Source: Streptosporangiaceae bacterium
GTDB lineage: Bacteria > Actinomycetota > Actinomycetes > Streptosporangiales > Streptosporangiaceae
Reading direction: 5' to 3'
Assembly (NCBI GenBank): GCA_030040475.1
Contig: JASHTQ010000349.1
Coordinates: forward strand, 1 to 9,576
Length of the DNA stretch: 9,576 nucleotides
Shown here: piece by piece, positions 1-6,894 of the stretch
Layout: every line of letters starts with the position of its first letter
How positions within the stretch are numbered: the first letter of the stretch is position 1
Notes under the pieces: model-generated
Databases searched by the model: none
What the model was told of the DNA's origin: nothing
The model's input: only the letters and a program-made list of their open reading frames with translations
Program-made: the position numbers and the translations under genes

Positions 1-597
1 GTGCGGCCAGGTGAGCGCGGCGAACGGCGCGTAGACGACGGCGGCCAGGCCCAGGCAGGCCGTGTTGACCCCGACCGGGGGCAGGCTGGCCAGCTTGCGG
101 TTGGCGATCAGCGGGCCGATCGAGTAGCCGAGCGCGGTGCCGAGCACCTCCAGGACGGATACCGTGCTGCCGCGGCCCGCGCCGGGCCCGGCCAGCAGCG
201 CGACCCCGCCCAGGCCGACCGCAAGGCCGGCCCAGCGGACCGCGGAGAGCCGGTCGCCGCCGGTCAGCAGGCCGAGGATCGCGCTGATGATCGGCACCGC
301 GGCGATCAGCAGGCCGCTCGTCGAGCTCGGCAGGTGGCGCTCGGCGGTGGACAGCAGCGCGAACGGCCCGATGATCTCCGCCGCGGTGAACGCCGCCAGC
401 CAGCCAAGGTGCCCCTTGAGCGCGGCCAGGTGCCCGCCGCGGATGGCGACCGGCGCCAGCAGCACGCAGCCGAGCGCGACCCTGGTGAAGACGAGCACGG
501 GCACCGAGACGCCGCCGTCGGCCACCTTGATCAGCAGGTACGGGATGCCCCAGATCACGCCCATCGCGGCGAACAGCACCCACCCGCGCCTGGTCAA
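1..597 (-). CDS. EamA/DMT-family transporter, partial (C-terminal end beyond window)
   Basis: Read on the minus strand, this frame gives 199 uninterrupted residues and runs off the left edge. It is rich in hydrophobic helices and has the layout of the drug/metabolite transporter superfamily. The N-terminal helix contains GVIWGIPYLLIK. The first EamA repeat ends with the typical stretch in which an AEIIGPFALLSTAE segment is followed by LPSSTSGLLIAAVPIISAIL and a Gly-rich helix (GLAVGLGGVALLAG, about residues 125-138). The second repeat begins near residue 145 and is cut off; family members are usually about 300 residues. The start is TTG at 597-595, the only start codon between the upstream in-frame stop (657-655) and the conserved N-terminus, with AAGGGG 8 nt upstream. 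It lies 57 bp after the preceding minus-strand gene, so co-transcription is likely. The substrate cannot be inferred. Confidence 0.85.
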   Translation of the reverse strand, partial: MTRRGWVLFAAMGVIWGIPYLLIKVADGGVSVPVLVFTRVALGCVLLAPVAIRGGHLAALKGHLGWLAAFTAAEIIGPFALLSTAERHLPSSTSGLLIAAVPIISAILGLLTGGDRLSAVRWAGLAVGLGGVALLAGPGAGRGSTVSVLEVLGTALGYSIGPLIANRKLASLPPVGVNTACLGLAAVVYAPFAALTWPH

Positions 598-654
598 CCC
601 GATTGCCCCTTCTCCGCCGCCGTCGCCTCCAGCGTATGGGAGTTTTGCCGGGGT

Positions 655-1395
655 CTACAGCGTCAGGCAGACTCCGACCGGGCCGACGTGCAGGCAGGTG
701 CCGCCGCGCGGGGCGGGCGGGCTCGGCGAGGGCGACGGGGTCGGCGACGGGGTCGGCGACGGCGTCGGGGTCGGCGTGACCACGGGTCCGGGTGAGGACT
801 GGCCGCTGGCCGCGCCCGTGGTGGGCGCGGGGCTGGCGCTGCCGGCGAGGGTCGGCTGGTTGCCGTTTCCCTCGCCCTGGCCGCCCTGGCCGCCGCCCTG
901 GCCCGGGCCGGACTCGTGGCGGGTGGGCCCGGGCGGATCGGACCGGATCAGGTTCACCTGGCTGGCCTGCCGATGCGCGGTGCCCGGGCCGGCCGTGGCG
1001 GGTCCCGGGGCCAGCAGCGGCGACGGGCCCGCCGCCGCCTGCTGCGGCAGCACCCCAACCGACACCGCGGACAGCGCCATGAAGACGACCACCCCGACGG
1101 ACACCAGCATCAGCGGCAGCGCGCTGCCCGCCGGGTGCACGCGGACGATCGCGCCGGCCCGCCCGGCGGCGGTCCTGACCCGGTCGGCAAGCAGCGCGAG
1201 CGCCAGCTGCGCGGCGGGAAGCTTCGGCCCGGCACCCACCCGGGAAGCCATCCGCAGCCTGCGCAGCGCCGCGCGGCGCTCGTCCCGGGTCAGCCCGGGA
1301 ACCAGGTAGACCACGGTGCCGCGGCCATTACACTGGGCGGTGGCGTTTAACCCCGGGGACAACTCACGCCAATGGCAATAACGCACGCTGATCAT
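655..1395 (-). CDS. Single-pass membrane protein with Pro/Ser/Thr-rich extracellular stalk, function unknown
   Basis: 246 residues, not assigned to a named family. The N-terminal ~85 residues are basic and Arg-rich (for example RRAALRRLRMASR, 40-52) and probably cytoplasmic. One hydrophobic helix lies at about 91-117. The rest is low-complexity and probably outside the cell: Gly/Gln/Asn-rich around 162-180, then a TPTPSP-type stalk at about 206-228. The protein ends with a short segment holding two cysteines (C234 and C243, sequence GTCLHVGPVGVCLTL), which could form a small disulfide loop. The start is ATG at 1395-1393, with AGAGGG about 8 nt upstream. It precedes the EamA-type transporter on the same strand and is divergent from lnt. 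The N-terminal half looks like a real folded or conserved region, the stalk merely compositional. A sensor, anti-sigma-like or surface-anchoring role is possible, but nothing in the sequence decides between them. Confidence 0.72.
   Translation of the reverse strand: MISVRYCHWRELSPGLNATAQCNGRGTVVYLVPGLTRDERRAALRRLRMASRVGAGPKLPAAQLALALLADRVRTAAGRAGAIVRVHPAGSALPLMLVSVGVVVFMALSAVSVGVLPQQAAAGPSPLLAPGPATAGPGTAHRQASQVNLIRSDPPGPTRHESGPGQGGGQGGQGEGNGNQPTLAGSASPAPTTGAASGQSSPGPVVTPTPTPSPTPSPTPSPSPSPPAPRGGTCLHVGPVGVCLTL
731..766. repeat. Three 12-nt tandem repeats in the Pro-rich stalk
   Basis: Three head-to-tail units GGCGACGGGGTC, GGCGACGGGGTC and GGCGACGGCGTC (plus strand), the third with one mismatch, encode the alternating Pro-Thr/Pro-Ser stalk of the minus-strand membrane protein. 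Flanking sequence continues the pattern imperfectly. The unit is a multiple of three, so copy-number change would lengthen or shorten the stalk without shifting the frame. Confidence 0.85.
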
Positions 1396-1579
1396 GACTC
1401 AGCCCTCTCATGTGCACGCTTCCGGAGAAGCTCCGCATAACGGACAGTGCACGCCCCCCCACGAGGCGTCTTGCCCCTCGACTATAACGCAACGGATTGC
1501 CACGTTCACGCGAAACGACATGACTTGCCCGGCTCTGCGGCTATTCCCGTTGTCGTCCTGGGCCGATTAGGCTTCGATC
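1396..1579. promoter_or_regulatory. Divergent intergenic region with a candidate minus-strand promoter
   Basis: 184 bp between the start of the minus-strand membrane protein and lnt. On the minus strand, TATAGT (1486-1481) fits the actinomycete -10 pattern TANNNT. GTGAAC (1509-1504) sits 17 bp upstream as a weak -35, which would place the transcript start near 1474 and give a leader of about 80 nt. A small hairpin, CGGAG-AAG-CTCCG, lies at 1423-1435. The octamer GTGCACGC occurs twice, at 1412-1419 and 1447-1454. No convincing plus-strand promoter for lnt was found. All of these are short motifs read by eye. Confidence 0.35.
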
Positions 1580-3169
1580 GTGATTTCAGCCCAGGCCGCG
1601 CAGCAGGAGGGGGTTCGCGCGCGCGGCGCGGGGGTCGCGTTCGGGGGCCTGGGCACCTGGTGGGCGCTGCTGGCGTCGGTGGCCGGCGGTGCGGCGGTGT
1701 TCGCCTCGTTCCCGCCGGTGGACGCCTGGCCGCTGGCGGCGGTCGGGCCCGCGCTGCTCGTCGTCGCGCTGGCCGGGCGGAGCCTGCGCGGGTCGGTTGC
1801 CTGCGGGCTGGTCTTCGGCCTGGCGCTGTTCGTGCCGCTGCTGTCCTGGCTGATCAACGTGGCGTGGTACGGGTGGTTCGCGCTGGCCGGCGCGGAGTCC
1901 GTCATCTTCGCGGTGCTGTGCATCGGCCAGCGGCTGCTGCTGCGGCTGCCTGGCTGGCCGGCCGCGGTCGCGGGCTGGTGGGTGCTGGTCGAGGCGATCA
2001 GGGACCGGTGGCCGTTCGCCTTCCCCTGGGGCAGGCTCGCGATGAGCCAGTCGGTCGCGCCCGACGTGCGCTGGGTCGCGGTCGGCGGCGCGCCGTTCCT
2101 CACCTTCGTGGTCGCGCTGACCGGCGCGATGATCGGGCGCTTTGCGCTGGCGGCGCTGGCCGGAAGGCGGCCTTCGCGGGCCTGGCTGGCGCCGGGGCTG
2201 GCCGCGGCGGTCACGATCGGGGCGGTGCTCGCGGGCGGGCTGCTGCCCGTCGACCCGGTGGGCGGCGTGCCGACGGCCACGATCGCGGCGATCCAGGGCA
2301 ACGTGCCGCGGGCGCGCAACCTGCCGCAGCAGCTCAACGACAGCGAGGTCACGCAGAACCACGTCGCGGCCACGGACGAGCTTGCCGCGGAGGTCAAGGC
2401 CGGGCGGCTGCCCGAGCCGGAGCTGGTGATCTGGCCGGAGAACGCCACCTCCCTCGATCCGTTCTACTACCCCGTCCTGTACGCGGAACTGGCCGGCGCG
2501 GTGGCCGCCGTGGACCGGCCGATCCTCATCGGCGAGGTGCTGCAGAACCCGGAGCGCAACGTCGGCCAGCTGTGGCTGCCGGGCACCGGCCCGAGCACGA
2601 TCTACGTCAAGCGCCAGCTCGTGCCGTTCGGCGAGTACATCCCGTTCCGCGGCATCATCTCCAGCTTCAGCTCGCTGCCCTCGCTGCAGCCGGTGAACTT
2701 CACCCCCGGGCACAAGGCCGTCGTCTTCCACGTCGGCCAGATCAGGCTCGGCGACGTGATCTGCTACGAGGTCGGGTTCGACGCGCTGGTGCGGTCGGAG
2801 GTCAACGCCGGGGCCAACGTGCTGTCGGTGCAGTCCAACGACGCGGACTTCGAGATCGACGGCCAGCTCGGCGAGACCGAGCAGCAGACCGCGATGGCCA
2901 GGATCCGGGCGATCGAGAGCGACCGGGCCGTGGTCTACGCCTCGACCACCGGCGAGAGCTCGATCATCGCGCCGGACGGCGCGCTGATCGCGCACAGCGG
3001 CACCTGGCAGCGGGCGATCCTCGACGCGCGGGTCCCGCTGGTCAGCTACCGGACGCTGGCGGACCGGGTCGGATCGTGGCCGGAGTACGTGTTCAGCTTG
3101 CTCACCGTGCTCGCGATGGGCCTGGCGGGTTATACCGCGTGGGCGGGCCGGCGCAGGCGGGTAGCCTGA
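1580..3169 (+). CDS. lnt: Apolipoprotein N-acyltransferase
   Basis: 529 residues, the usual length for the family. Lnt transfers an acyl chain from phospholipid to the alpha-amino group of the diacylglyceryl-cysteine of lipoproteins, the last step of lipoprotein maturation in the cytoplasmic membrane. The N-terminal ~220 residues form several hydrophobic helices, with the family motif PFAFPWGRLA at 145-154. The carbon-nitrogen hydrolase domain follows at about 230-485. The catalytic Glu-Lys-Cys triad is visible as E287 (WPEN), K344 (YVKRQLVPFGEY) and C395 (VICYE). E352 and E397 sit at the same offsets from Lys and Cys (+8 and +2) as the further important glutamates of the E. coli enzyme. A last helix at about 503-522 ends in a basic tail. 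GTG at 1580 is the only start before the first helix other than internal codons. The ribosome binding site is weak (an AGG about 9 nt upstream). The next gene encodes a predicted lipoprotein, hence a plausible client. Confidence 0.95.
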   Translation: MISAQAAQQEGVRARGAGVAFGGLGTWWALLASVAGGAAVFASFPPVDAWPLAAVGPALLVVALAGRSLRGSVACGLVFGLALFVPLLSWLINVAWYGWFALAGAESVIFAVLCIGQRLLLRLPGWPAAVAGWWVLVEAIRDRWPFAFPWGRLAMSQSVAPDVRWVAVGGAPFLTFVVALTGAMIGRFALAALAGRRPSRAWLAPGLAAAVTIGAVLAGGLLPVDPVGGVPTATIAAIQGNVPRARNLPQQLNDSEVTQNHVAATDELAAEVKAGRLPEPELVIWPENATSLDPFYYPVLYAELAGAVAAVDRPILIGEVLQNPERNVGQLWLPGTGPSTIYVKRQLVPFGEYIPFRGIISSFSSLPSLQPVNFTPGHKAVVFHVGQIRLGDVICYEVGFDALVRSEVNAGANVLSVQSNDADFEIDGQLGETEQQTAMARIRAIESDRAVVYASTTGESSIIAPDGALIAHSGTWQRAILDARVPLVSYRTLADRVGSWPEYVFSLLTVLAMGLAGYTAWAGRRRRVA

Positions 3170-3178
3170 CATAGGCTA
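3162..3178 (+). other. Short hairpin over the lnt stop codon
   Basis: TAGCCT (3162-3167) and AGGCTA (3173-3178) form a 6-bp stem with the loop GACAT; the lnt stop codon (3167-3169) begins in the stem and continues into the loop. There is no following T-run, so it is at most a weak terminator or 3'-end element. About 60 nt later a CCCCCTTTTTG tract (3234-3244) occurs, with only a 4-bp GGGT/ACCC stem before it. Whether lnt and the next gene are co-transcribed is therefore open. Confidence 0.3.
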
Positions 3179-3268
3179 GCCCCCGCGCCGGTTTAGGCGT
3201 CTGTATTGGGGAAGCAGCAGTTCGGGTCGGACCACCCCCTTTTTGTTGTCGGTACGAGGGAGGTCACC

Positions 3269-4603
3269 GTGCGTGGCAGGAACCGCAGGCTGGCAGGGCG
3301 GATCAGGCCGTTTGCCGCCATCGCGACGGCGGCGGGCGTGGGCCTGCTCGTCGCGGCCTGCGCCGGAGGGAGCACGCCGTCGGGCGGCCAGGGCGGGCCG
3401 CAGGCCTCGGCCTCGGCCTCGTCGGTCGCGGCGAGCGAGCTGAAGATCACGCCGTCGAACGGCAGCCACGGCGTCGATCCGGCCGATGGGATTACCGTCA
3501 CCGCGACGCAGGGCAAGGTGCTCAAGGTCGTCGTCCGGTCGCCGGCCGGCGGCTCGGTGTCCGGCAGCCTGTCCGACGGCGGCACGGTCTGGCACAGCCG
3601 GTGGACGCTCGGCGTGTCGCAGACCTACACGGTGATCGCCACCGGCACCGACGCCAGCGGGCAGCCGGTCGAGAACCTGAGCACGTTCAGCACGCTGACC
3701 CCGAAGCAGACGTTCTCGACCGAGATCTACGAGGGGTCCGGGCAGACCTACGGCGTCGGCATGCCGATCATGCTGATCTTCAGCCAGCCGATCACGAACA
3801 GGGCCGCGGTCGAGCGGTCGCTGCAGCTCACCACCTCCAAGCCGGTGATCGGCGCGTGGTACTGGGACGGCAACGAGCACCTCGACTTCCGGCCGCGGGA
3901 CTACTGGCCGGCGAACACCACGGTCAGCTTCGACGGGCACCTGAACGGGATCGAGGGCGCCAGCGGCGTCTACGGGGCCGCCGACCTGACCCAGACGTTC
4001 AGCATCGGCAACTCGGTGATCGCGGTGGCGAGCACGACCACGCACTACACCCAGATCTACATCAACGGCGTGCAGACGTATAACTGGCCGATCAGCACCG
4101 GGCGGGACACCCTGCCCACCCCGGACGGCACGTACCTGAGCGTGGAGAAGGGCAACCCGGTGCGGATGATCGGCGGCGGCGCGCCCGGCAGCGCCGGGTA
4201 CTACGACGAGCTGGTCAACTACGCGGTCAGGTTCACCTTCAGCGGCGACTACTACCATTCGGCACCGTGGTCGGTGGTGGACCAGGGCACCACGAACGTC
4301 AGCCACGGGTGCGTGAACCTGCCGCCCGAGGACGCGCAGATCTACTACAACCTCGCCATCCCCGGTGACCCGATCACGGTCACCGCGAGCACGGCCGCGG
4401 GCAAGTGGGACGACGGCTGGACCGAGTGGTTCCTGACCTGGTCGCAGTACCTGAAGGGGAGCGCGACCGGCGAGGCGGTGCAGGCCGGGCCCACCGGGAG
4501 CACGTTCGTCAACCCGGCGACGCTGCCGGCCGACACCGCGACCGCCCCGCTCGGCACCTCGGCCGCGGGGAACTACAACGCCGACACCGCGAACCTGGGC
4601 TGA
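3269..4603 (+). CDS. L,D-transpeptidase lipoprotein (Ig-like domains plus YkuD catalytic domain)
   Basis: 444 residues from the preferred GTG at 3269, which has GAGGGAGG (3256-3263) 5 nt upstream. An in-frame TTG at 3206 would add 21 residues that fit a signal peptide poorly. The N-terminus is a lipoprotein signal: basic residues, a hydrophobic core, then a VAAC lipobox with C31 as the lipidated residue. Two Ig-like domains follow (about 57-144 and 146-247), then the YkuD/ErfK catalytic domain (about 248-374). The active site is nearly the same as in mycobacterial LdtMt2: H330 (HSAPWS), 18 residues before C348 in SHGCVNL, with H346. A Trp-rich segment (380-395) and a low-complexity tail close the protein. 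The enzyme cleaves the D-Ala of a tetrapeptide stem and forms 3-3 peptidoglycan crosslinks outside the membrane, and the family is the target of carbapenems. It is 99 bp downstream of lnt on the same strand. Confidence 0.95.
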   Translation: MRGRNRRLAGRIRPFAAIATAAGVGLLVAACAGGSTPSGGQGGPQASASASSVAASELKITPSNGSHGVDPADGITVTATQGKVLKVVVRSPAGGSVSGSLSDGGTVWHSRWTLGVSQTYTVIATGTDASGQPVENLSTFSTLTPKQTFSTEIYEGSGQTYGVGMPIMLIFSQPITNRAAVERSLQLTTSKPVIGAWYWDGNEHLDFRPRDYWPANTTVSFDGHLNGIEGASGVYGAADLTQTFSIGNSVIAVASTTTHYTQIYINGVQTYNWPISTGRDTLPTPDGTYLSVEKGNPVRMIGGGAPGSAGYYDELVNYAVRFTFSGDYYHSAPWSVVDQGTTNVSHGCVNLPPEDAQIYYNLAIPGDPITVTASTAAGKWDDGWTEWFLTWSQYLKGSATGEAVQAGPTGSTFVNPATLPADTATAPLGTSAAGNYNADTANLG

Positions 4604-4612
4604 GTTCTCGGG

Positions 4613-5797
4613 CTAGGCGGCTTCCCAGAGGGAGGCGATGCCCTGGCCGACGCCGATGCACATGGTGGCGGCGCCGCGATTGGCGCCGCGGCGGCGCATC
4701 TCGTGCAGCAGGGTGGTGATGATCCGCGCCCCGGAGCAGCCGAGCGGGTGGCCGATCGCGATCGCGCCGCCGTTGACGTTGACCCGGTCGGGGTCGGCGC
4801 CGAGTTCGTCGACGACCGCGACCGACTGCGCGGCGAACGCCTCGTTGACCTCGAGGAGGTCCAGGTCCTCGAGGTGCCAGCCGGCCCTCTTCAGCACCCG
4901 GTGCATGGCCGGGACCGGGCCGATGCCCATGTAGTCGGGGTGCACGCCGGCCGCGCTTGAGCCGGCGTAACGCGCCAGCGGGGTGACGCCGGACCCGCGC
5001 ACGGCCTCCTCGGACATCAGCAGCAGGACCGCGGCCCCGTCGTTCAGCGGGGAGGAGTTGCCGCCGGTCACGGTGCCGCCCTGGCGGAAGGCGGGGGGCT
5101 TGGCGGCGAGTTCCCCGGCGGTGATGCCGGCGTTGATCCCCTCGTCGGTCGCGACCTCGCCGCGCCTGGTGGTGACCGGGATTATCTGCGTCTCGAATCG
5201 GCCGGCGTCGCGGGCGGCGGCGGCCAGCCGGTGGCTGCGCAGCGCCCACTCGTCCTGACGCTGGCGGGTGACGCCGTATTTCTCCGCCACGTTCTCCGCG
5301 GTCTCGCCGAGCGTGATCGGCGGGTACATGTCCTTCATCCGCTCGCTCACCAGCCGCCAGCCGAGCCTGGTGTCGACCAGGTCGAGCGCGCGCGGGAACG
5401 GGTCGGCGGTGCGGGCCAGCACGAACGGCGCCCGGGTCATCGACTCCGAGCCGCCGGCCAGGCACACGTCCGCCTCGCCCGCCGCGATCGCGCGGGCCGC
5501 GTCGCTGACCGCCTCCATGCCGGACCCGCACAGCCTGTTCACCGTCGCGCCGGGTATCTCCACCGGCAGCCCGGCCAGCAGCACGGCCATCCTGGCCACG
5601 TTCCTGTTGTCCTCGCCCGCCTGGTTCGCCGCGCCCCAGTAGACGTCGTCGATCGTGGCCACGTCCAGCGCCGGGTTGCGTCCGGTCAGCGCCCTGATCA
5701 CGTCCGCGGCCAGGTGGTCGGGCCGCACCTCGGCCAGCGCGCCCTTGATCTTCCCGACCGGCGTGCGGCACGCGTCCACCACGAATACTGAATTCAA
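4613..5797 (-). CDS. Thiolase (acetyl-CoA C-acyltransferase), 3-oxoadipyl-CoA thiolase-like
   Basis: 394 residues, full thiolase length. It should catalyse CoA-dependent cleavage of a 3-oxoacyl-CoA (or the reverse condensation) in the cytoplasm. All catalytic elements are present: nucleophile C90 in [10 protein letters not shown], the NEAF loop at 318-321, H350 in [16 protein letters not shown], and C380 in CIGVGQG. The segment [15 protein letters not shown] (57-71) and the APFV motif after ESMTR are as in PcaF/PaaJ thiolases of the beta-ketoadipate and phenylacetate pathways. None of the partner genes is nearby, so a general fatty-acid thiolase role is equally possible. The start is TTG at 5797-5795, with a perfect AGGAGG (5809-5804) 6 nt upstream. 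The gene begins 39 bp after the MntP-like gene on the same strand. Its stop is 9 bp from the convergent L,D-transpeptidase stop, with no clear terminator between them. Confidence 0.93.
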   Translation of the reverse strand: MNSVFVVDACRTPVGKIKGALAEVRPDHLAADVIRALTGRNPALDVATIDDVYWGAANQAGEDNRNVARMAVLLAGLPVEIPGATVNRLCGSGMEAVSDAARAIAAGEADVCLAGGSESMTRAPFVLARTADPFPRALDLVDTRLGWRLVSERMKDMYPPITLGETAENVAEKYGVTRQRQDEWALRSHRLAAAARDAGRFETQIIPVTTRRGEVATDEGINAGITAGELAAKPPAFRQGGTVTGGNSSPLNDGAAVLLLMSEEAVRGSGVTPLARYAGSSAAGVHPDYMGIGPVPAMHRVLKRAGWHLEDLDLLEVNEAFAAQSVAVVDELGADPDRVNVNGGAIAIGHPLGCSGARIITTLLHEMRRRGANRGAATMCIGVGQGIASLWEAA

Positions 5798-5817
5798 CCT
5801 CGGCCTCCTCTGCCGCT

Positions 5818-5831
5818 TTATCCCACGATAA
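5818..5831. promoter_or_regulatory. Inverted repeat in front of the thiolase gene
   Basis: TTATC (5818-5822) and GATAA (5827-5831) are perfect inverted arms around CCAC, in the 39-bp gap between the MntP-like gene and the thiolase, 9 bp before the thiolase AGGAGG. TATCGT on the minus strand also fits the loose actinomycete -10 pattern TANNNT. It could be a small operator overlapping a thiolase promoter. It is short enough to arise by chance. Confidence 0.25.
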
Positions 5832-5836
5832 CCGGC

Positions 5837-6652
5837 TCACGGCTGGACGGTGCTGACCGCCGAGGGGGCCGGCGCCGGGATGACCTTGTGGTGCGGGAGG
5901 ATGTGGGGCAGCAGGTGGGTGGCGACCGGGGGGCCGACCAGCAGGACGGCCGAGAGCGCGACGAGCACGCCGCCCGCCATCAGCTTGGTGCCGTTGGTGA
6001 GGCGTTCCGCGCTAAGCCGGAGGCTTCCGTTGCGTGCCTTCCTGCCGAGGAGCTGGCCGAGCATGATGGCCAGGAACGCCTGGATGACGATGGCGGTGAT
6101 GACGTCGGGCACCGGGAGCTTGCTGAAGCCGAGCGTGAACCCCACGACCAGCTCATCCAGGCTGATGCCGAGGCCGAGCCCGATGACGGAAAGGCCGCGC
6201 GCCCCCACCAGCGCCCTCGCCTTGCCCGCCTCGTCGTCGTCATCGCCGTCGTCGTCGTTGAGGCCCTCGTCCAGCATCAGGAGGCCGAGGCCGCCGACCA
6301 CCACCGGGATGACGATCGGGACGATGTACCGGCCGACGAAGGTCAGGTCGACGGTGCTGGCCAGGTGACTTTGGTAGACCAGGCGAAGGTCGCGGGCCTC
6401 GGCCGGGCTGCCGTACTGGTAAGGGTCGAAGACCAGGTGGGCGGGCTTGCTGACCAGGTGAGTCAGCGGCGCCCCCAGCGCGATGCCGACCAGCGGCATG
6501 CCCGCCTCGAACGCGATCAGCAGCACGACGACGCGCATCCGCTGCGCCCGCGTCAGCTGCATTTCCCCCAGGACGGCAAATGAGACGGCAAATGTGTCAA
6601 GGCACAAAGGCAGGGTAAAGGCCAGCAGCTTGAACATTTTCCGACCCGTCAC
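5837..6652 (-). CDS. MntP-like (DUF204) six-helix membrane protein, putative divalent cation exporter
   Basis: 271 residues with six predicted helices, at about 6-28, 40-62, 108-127, 153-175, 180-202 and 224-243. The two halves each carry the motif of MntP manganese exporters: LDTFAVSFAVLG in helix 1 (D19) and ISLDELVVGFTLGF in helix 4 (D166), with E49 in helix 2. Known MntP proteins export Mn(II) across the cytoplasmic membrane and are about 190 residues. This one is longer because of a 45-residue insert between helices 2 and 3, an Asp-rich loop (128-141) between helices 3 and 4, and a C-terminal tail with H246, H250, H254 and H255. The start is GTG at 6652-6650, with AAGGA 11 nt and AAGG 2 nt upstream; an in-frame ATG at 6637 is an alternative. 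The thiolase follows after 39 bp. The transported ion is inferred from family resemblance only. Confidence 0.72.
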   Translation of the reverse strand: MTGRKMFKLLAFTLPLCLDTFAVSFAVLGEMQLTRAQRMRVVVLLIAFEAGMPLVGIALGAPLTHLVSKPAHLVFDPYQYGSPAEARDLRLVYQSHLASTVDLTFVGRYIVPIVIPVVVGGLGLLMLDEGLNDDDGDDDDEAGKARALVGARGLSVIGLGLGISLDELVVGFTLGFSKLPVPDVITAIVIQAFLAIMLGQLLGRKARNGSLRLSAERLTNGTKLMAGGVLVALSAVLLVGPPVATHLLPHILPHHKVIPAPAPSAVSTVQP

Positions 6653-6894
6653 CGCCTTGTCTTATCCTTATGTCCTTATACCACCGGGCAAAGGCGAGCG
6701 CAGGCTTGTTATAACCTGGTAAGAAGTCGTTCCGGCTATCGCCTCACCGAGGCCCGCGATCACCCCCTCTAGCTGCGACGTTAGAAGCCTGCAATAAGTT
6801 TCCATGGTCAAATTTCCGGCGTCCTGCCGACCGGCTGGTCTAACGTAGGCAGTACGCCGCCGAGAGCGGGACGGCGGGCGTGGAGGTGAATTAA
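6653..6894. promoter_or_regulatory. Divergent regulatory region with nested inverted repeats
   Basis: 242 bp between the MntP-like gene (minus) and the eight-cysteine protein (plus), clearly richer in A+T than its surroundings. Three nested pairings can be read, all in the sense of an MntP-like leader RNA: 6785-6792 with 6700-6707 (8 bp), 6776-6779 with 6726-6729 (4 bp), and 6738-6745 with 6749-6753 plus 6758-6760 (8 bp with a 4-nt bulge, loop ACC). Separately, 6691-6696 can pair with 6653-6658 (6 bp), covering the AAGG next to the GTG. TGGTATAAG (6683-6675, minus) resembles an extended -10. It would start the transcript below the nested structure, so the promoter and leader readings compete. 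I did not find the GGGGAGUAG-type signature of the yybP-ykoY manganese riboswitch. Confidence 0.35.

Noticed and set aside
1..795. Plus-strand open frames over the left edge (264 and 390 codons)
   Set aside because: They translate to Arg/Gln/Gly- or Pro/Ser-rich low-complexity peptides. The minus strand gives a clear EamA transporter and a membrane protein instead.
1586..3172. 528-codon open frame on the minus strand, opposite lnt
   Set aside because: It is an antisense shadow of lnt, whose catalytic triad and helices are unambiguous on the plus strand.
3206..3268. Upstream TTG start for the L,D-transpeptidase, adding 21 residues
   Set aside because: The GTG at 3269 has a GAGGGAGG site at ideal spacing and gives a normal lipoprotein signal peptide. 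The extension has neither.
6668..6804. Possible 45-residue small protein on the minus strand (ATG near 6804) just before the MntP-like gene
   Set aside because: Nearly half of its codons end in A or T, unlike every real gene here, and there is no ribosome binding site. The region is better read as regulatory.
6653..6894. yybP-ykoY manganese riboswitch
   Set aside because: It would be expected in front of an MntP gene, but the conserved GGGGAGUAG and GAGACC segments were not found. Only unspecific inverted repeats are present.
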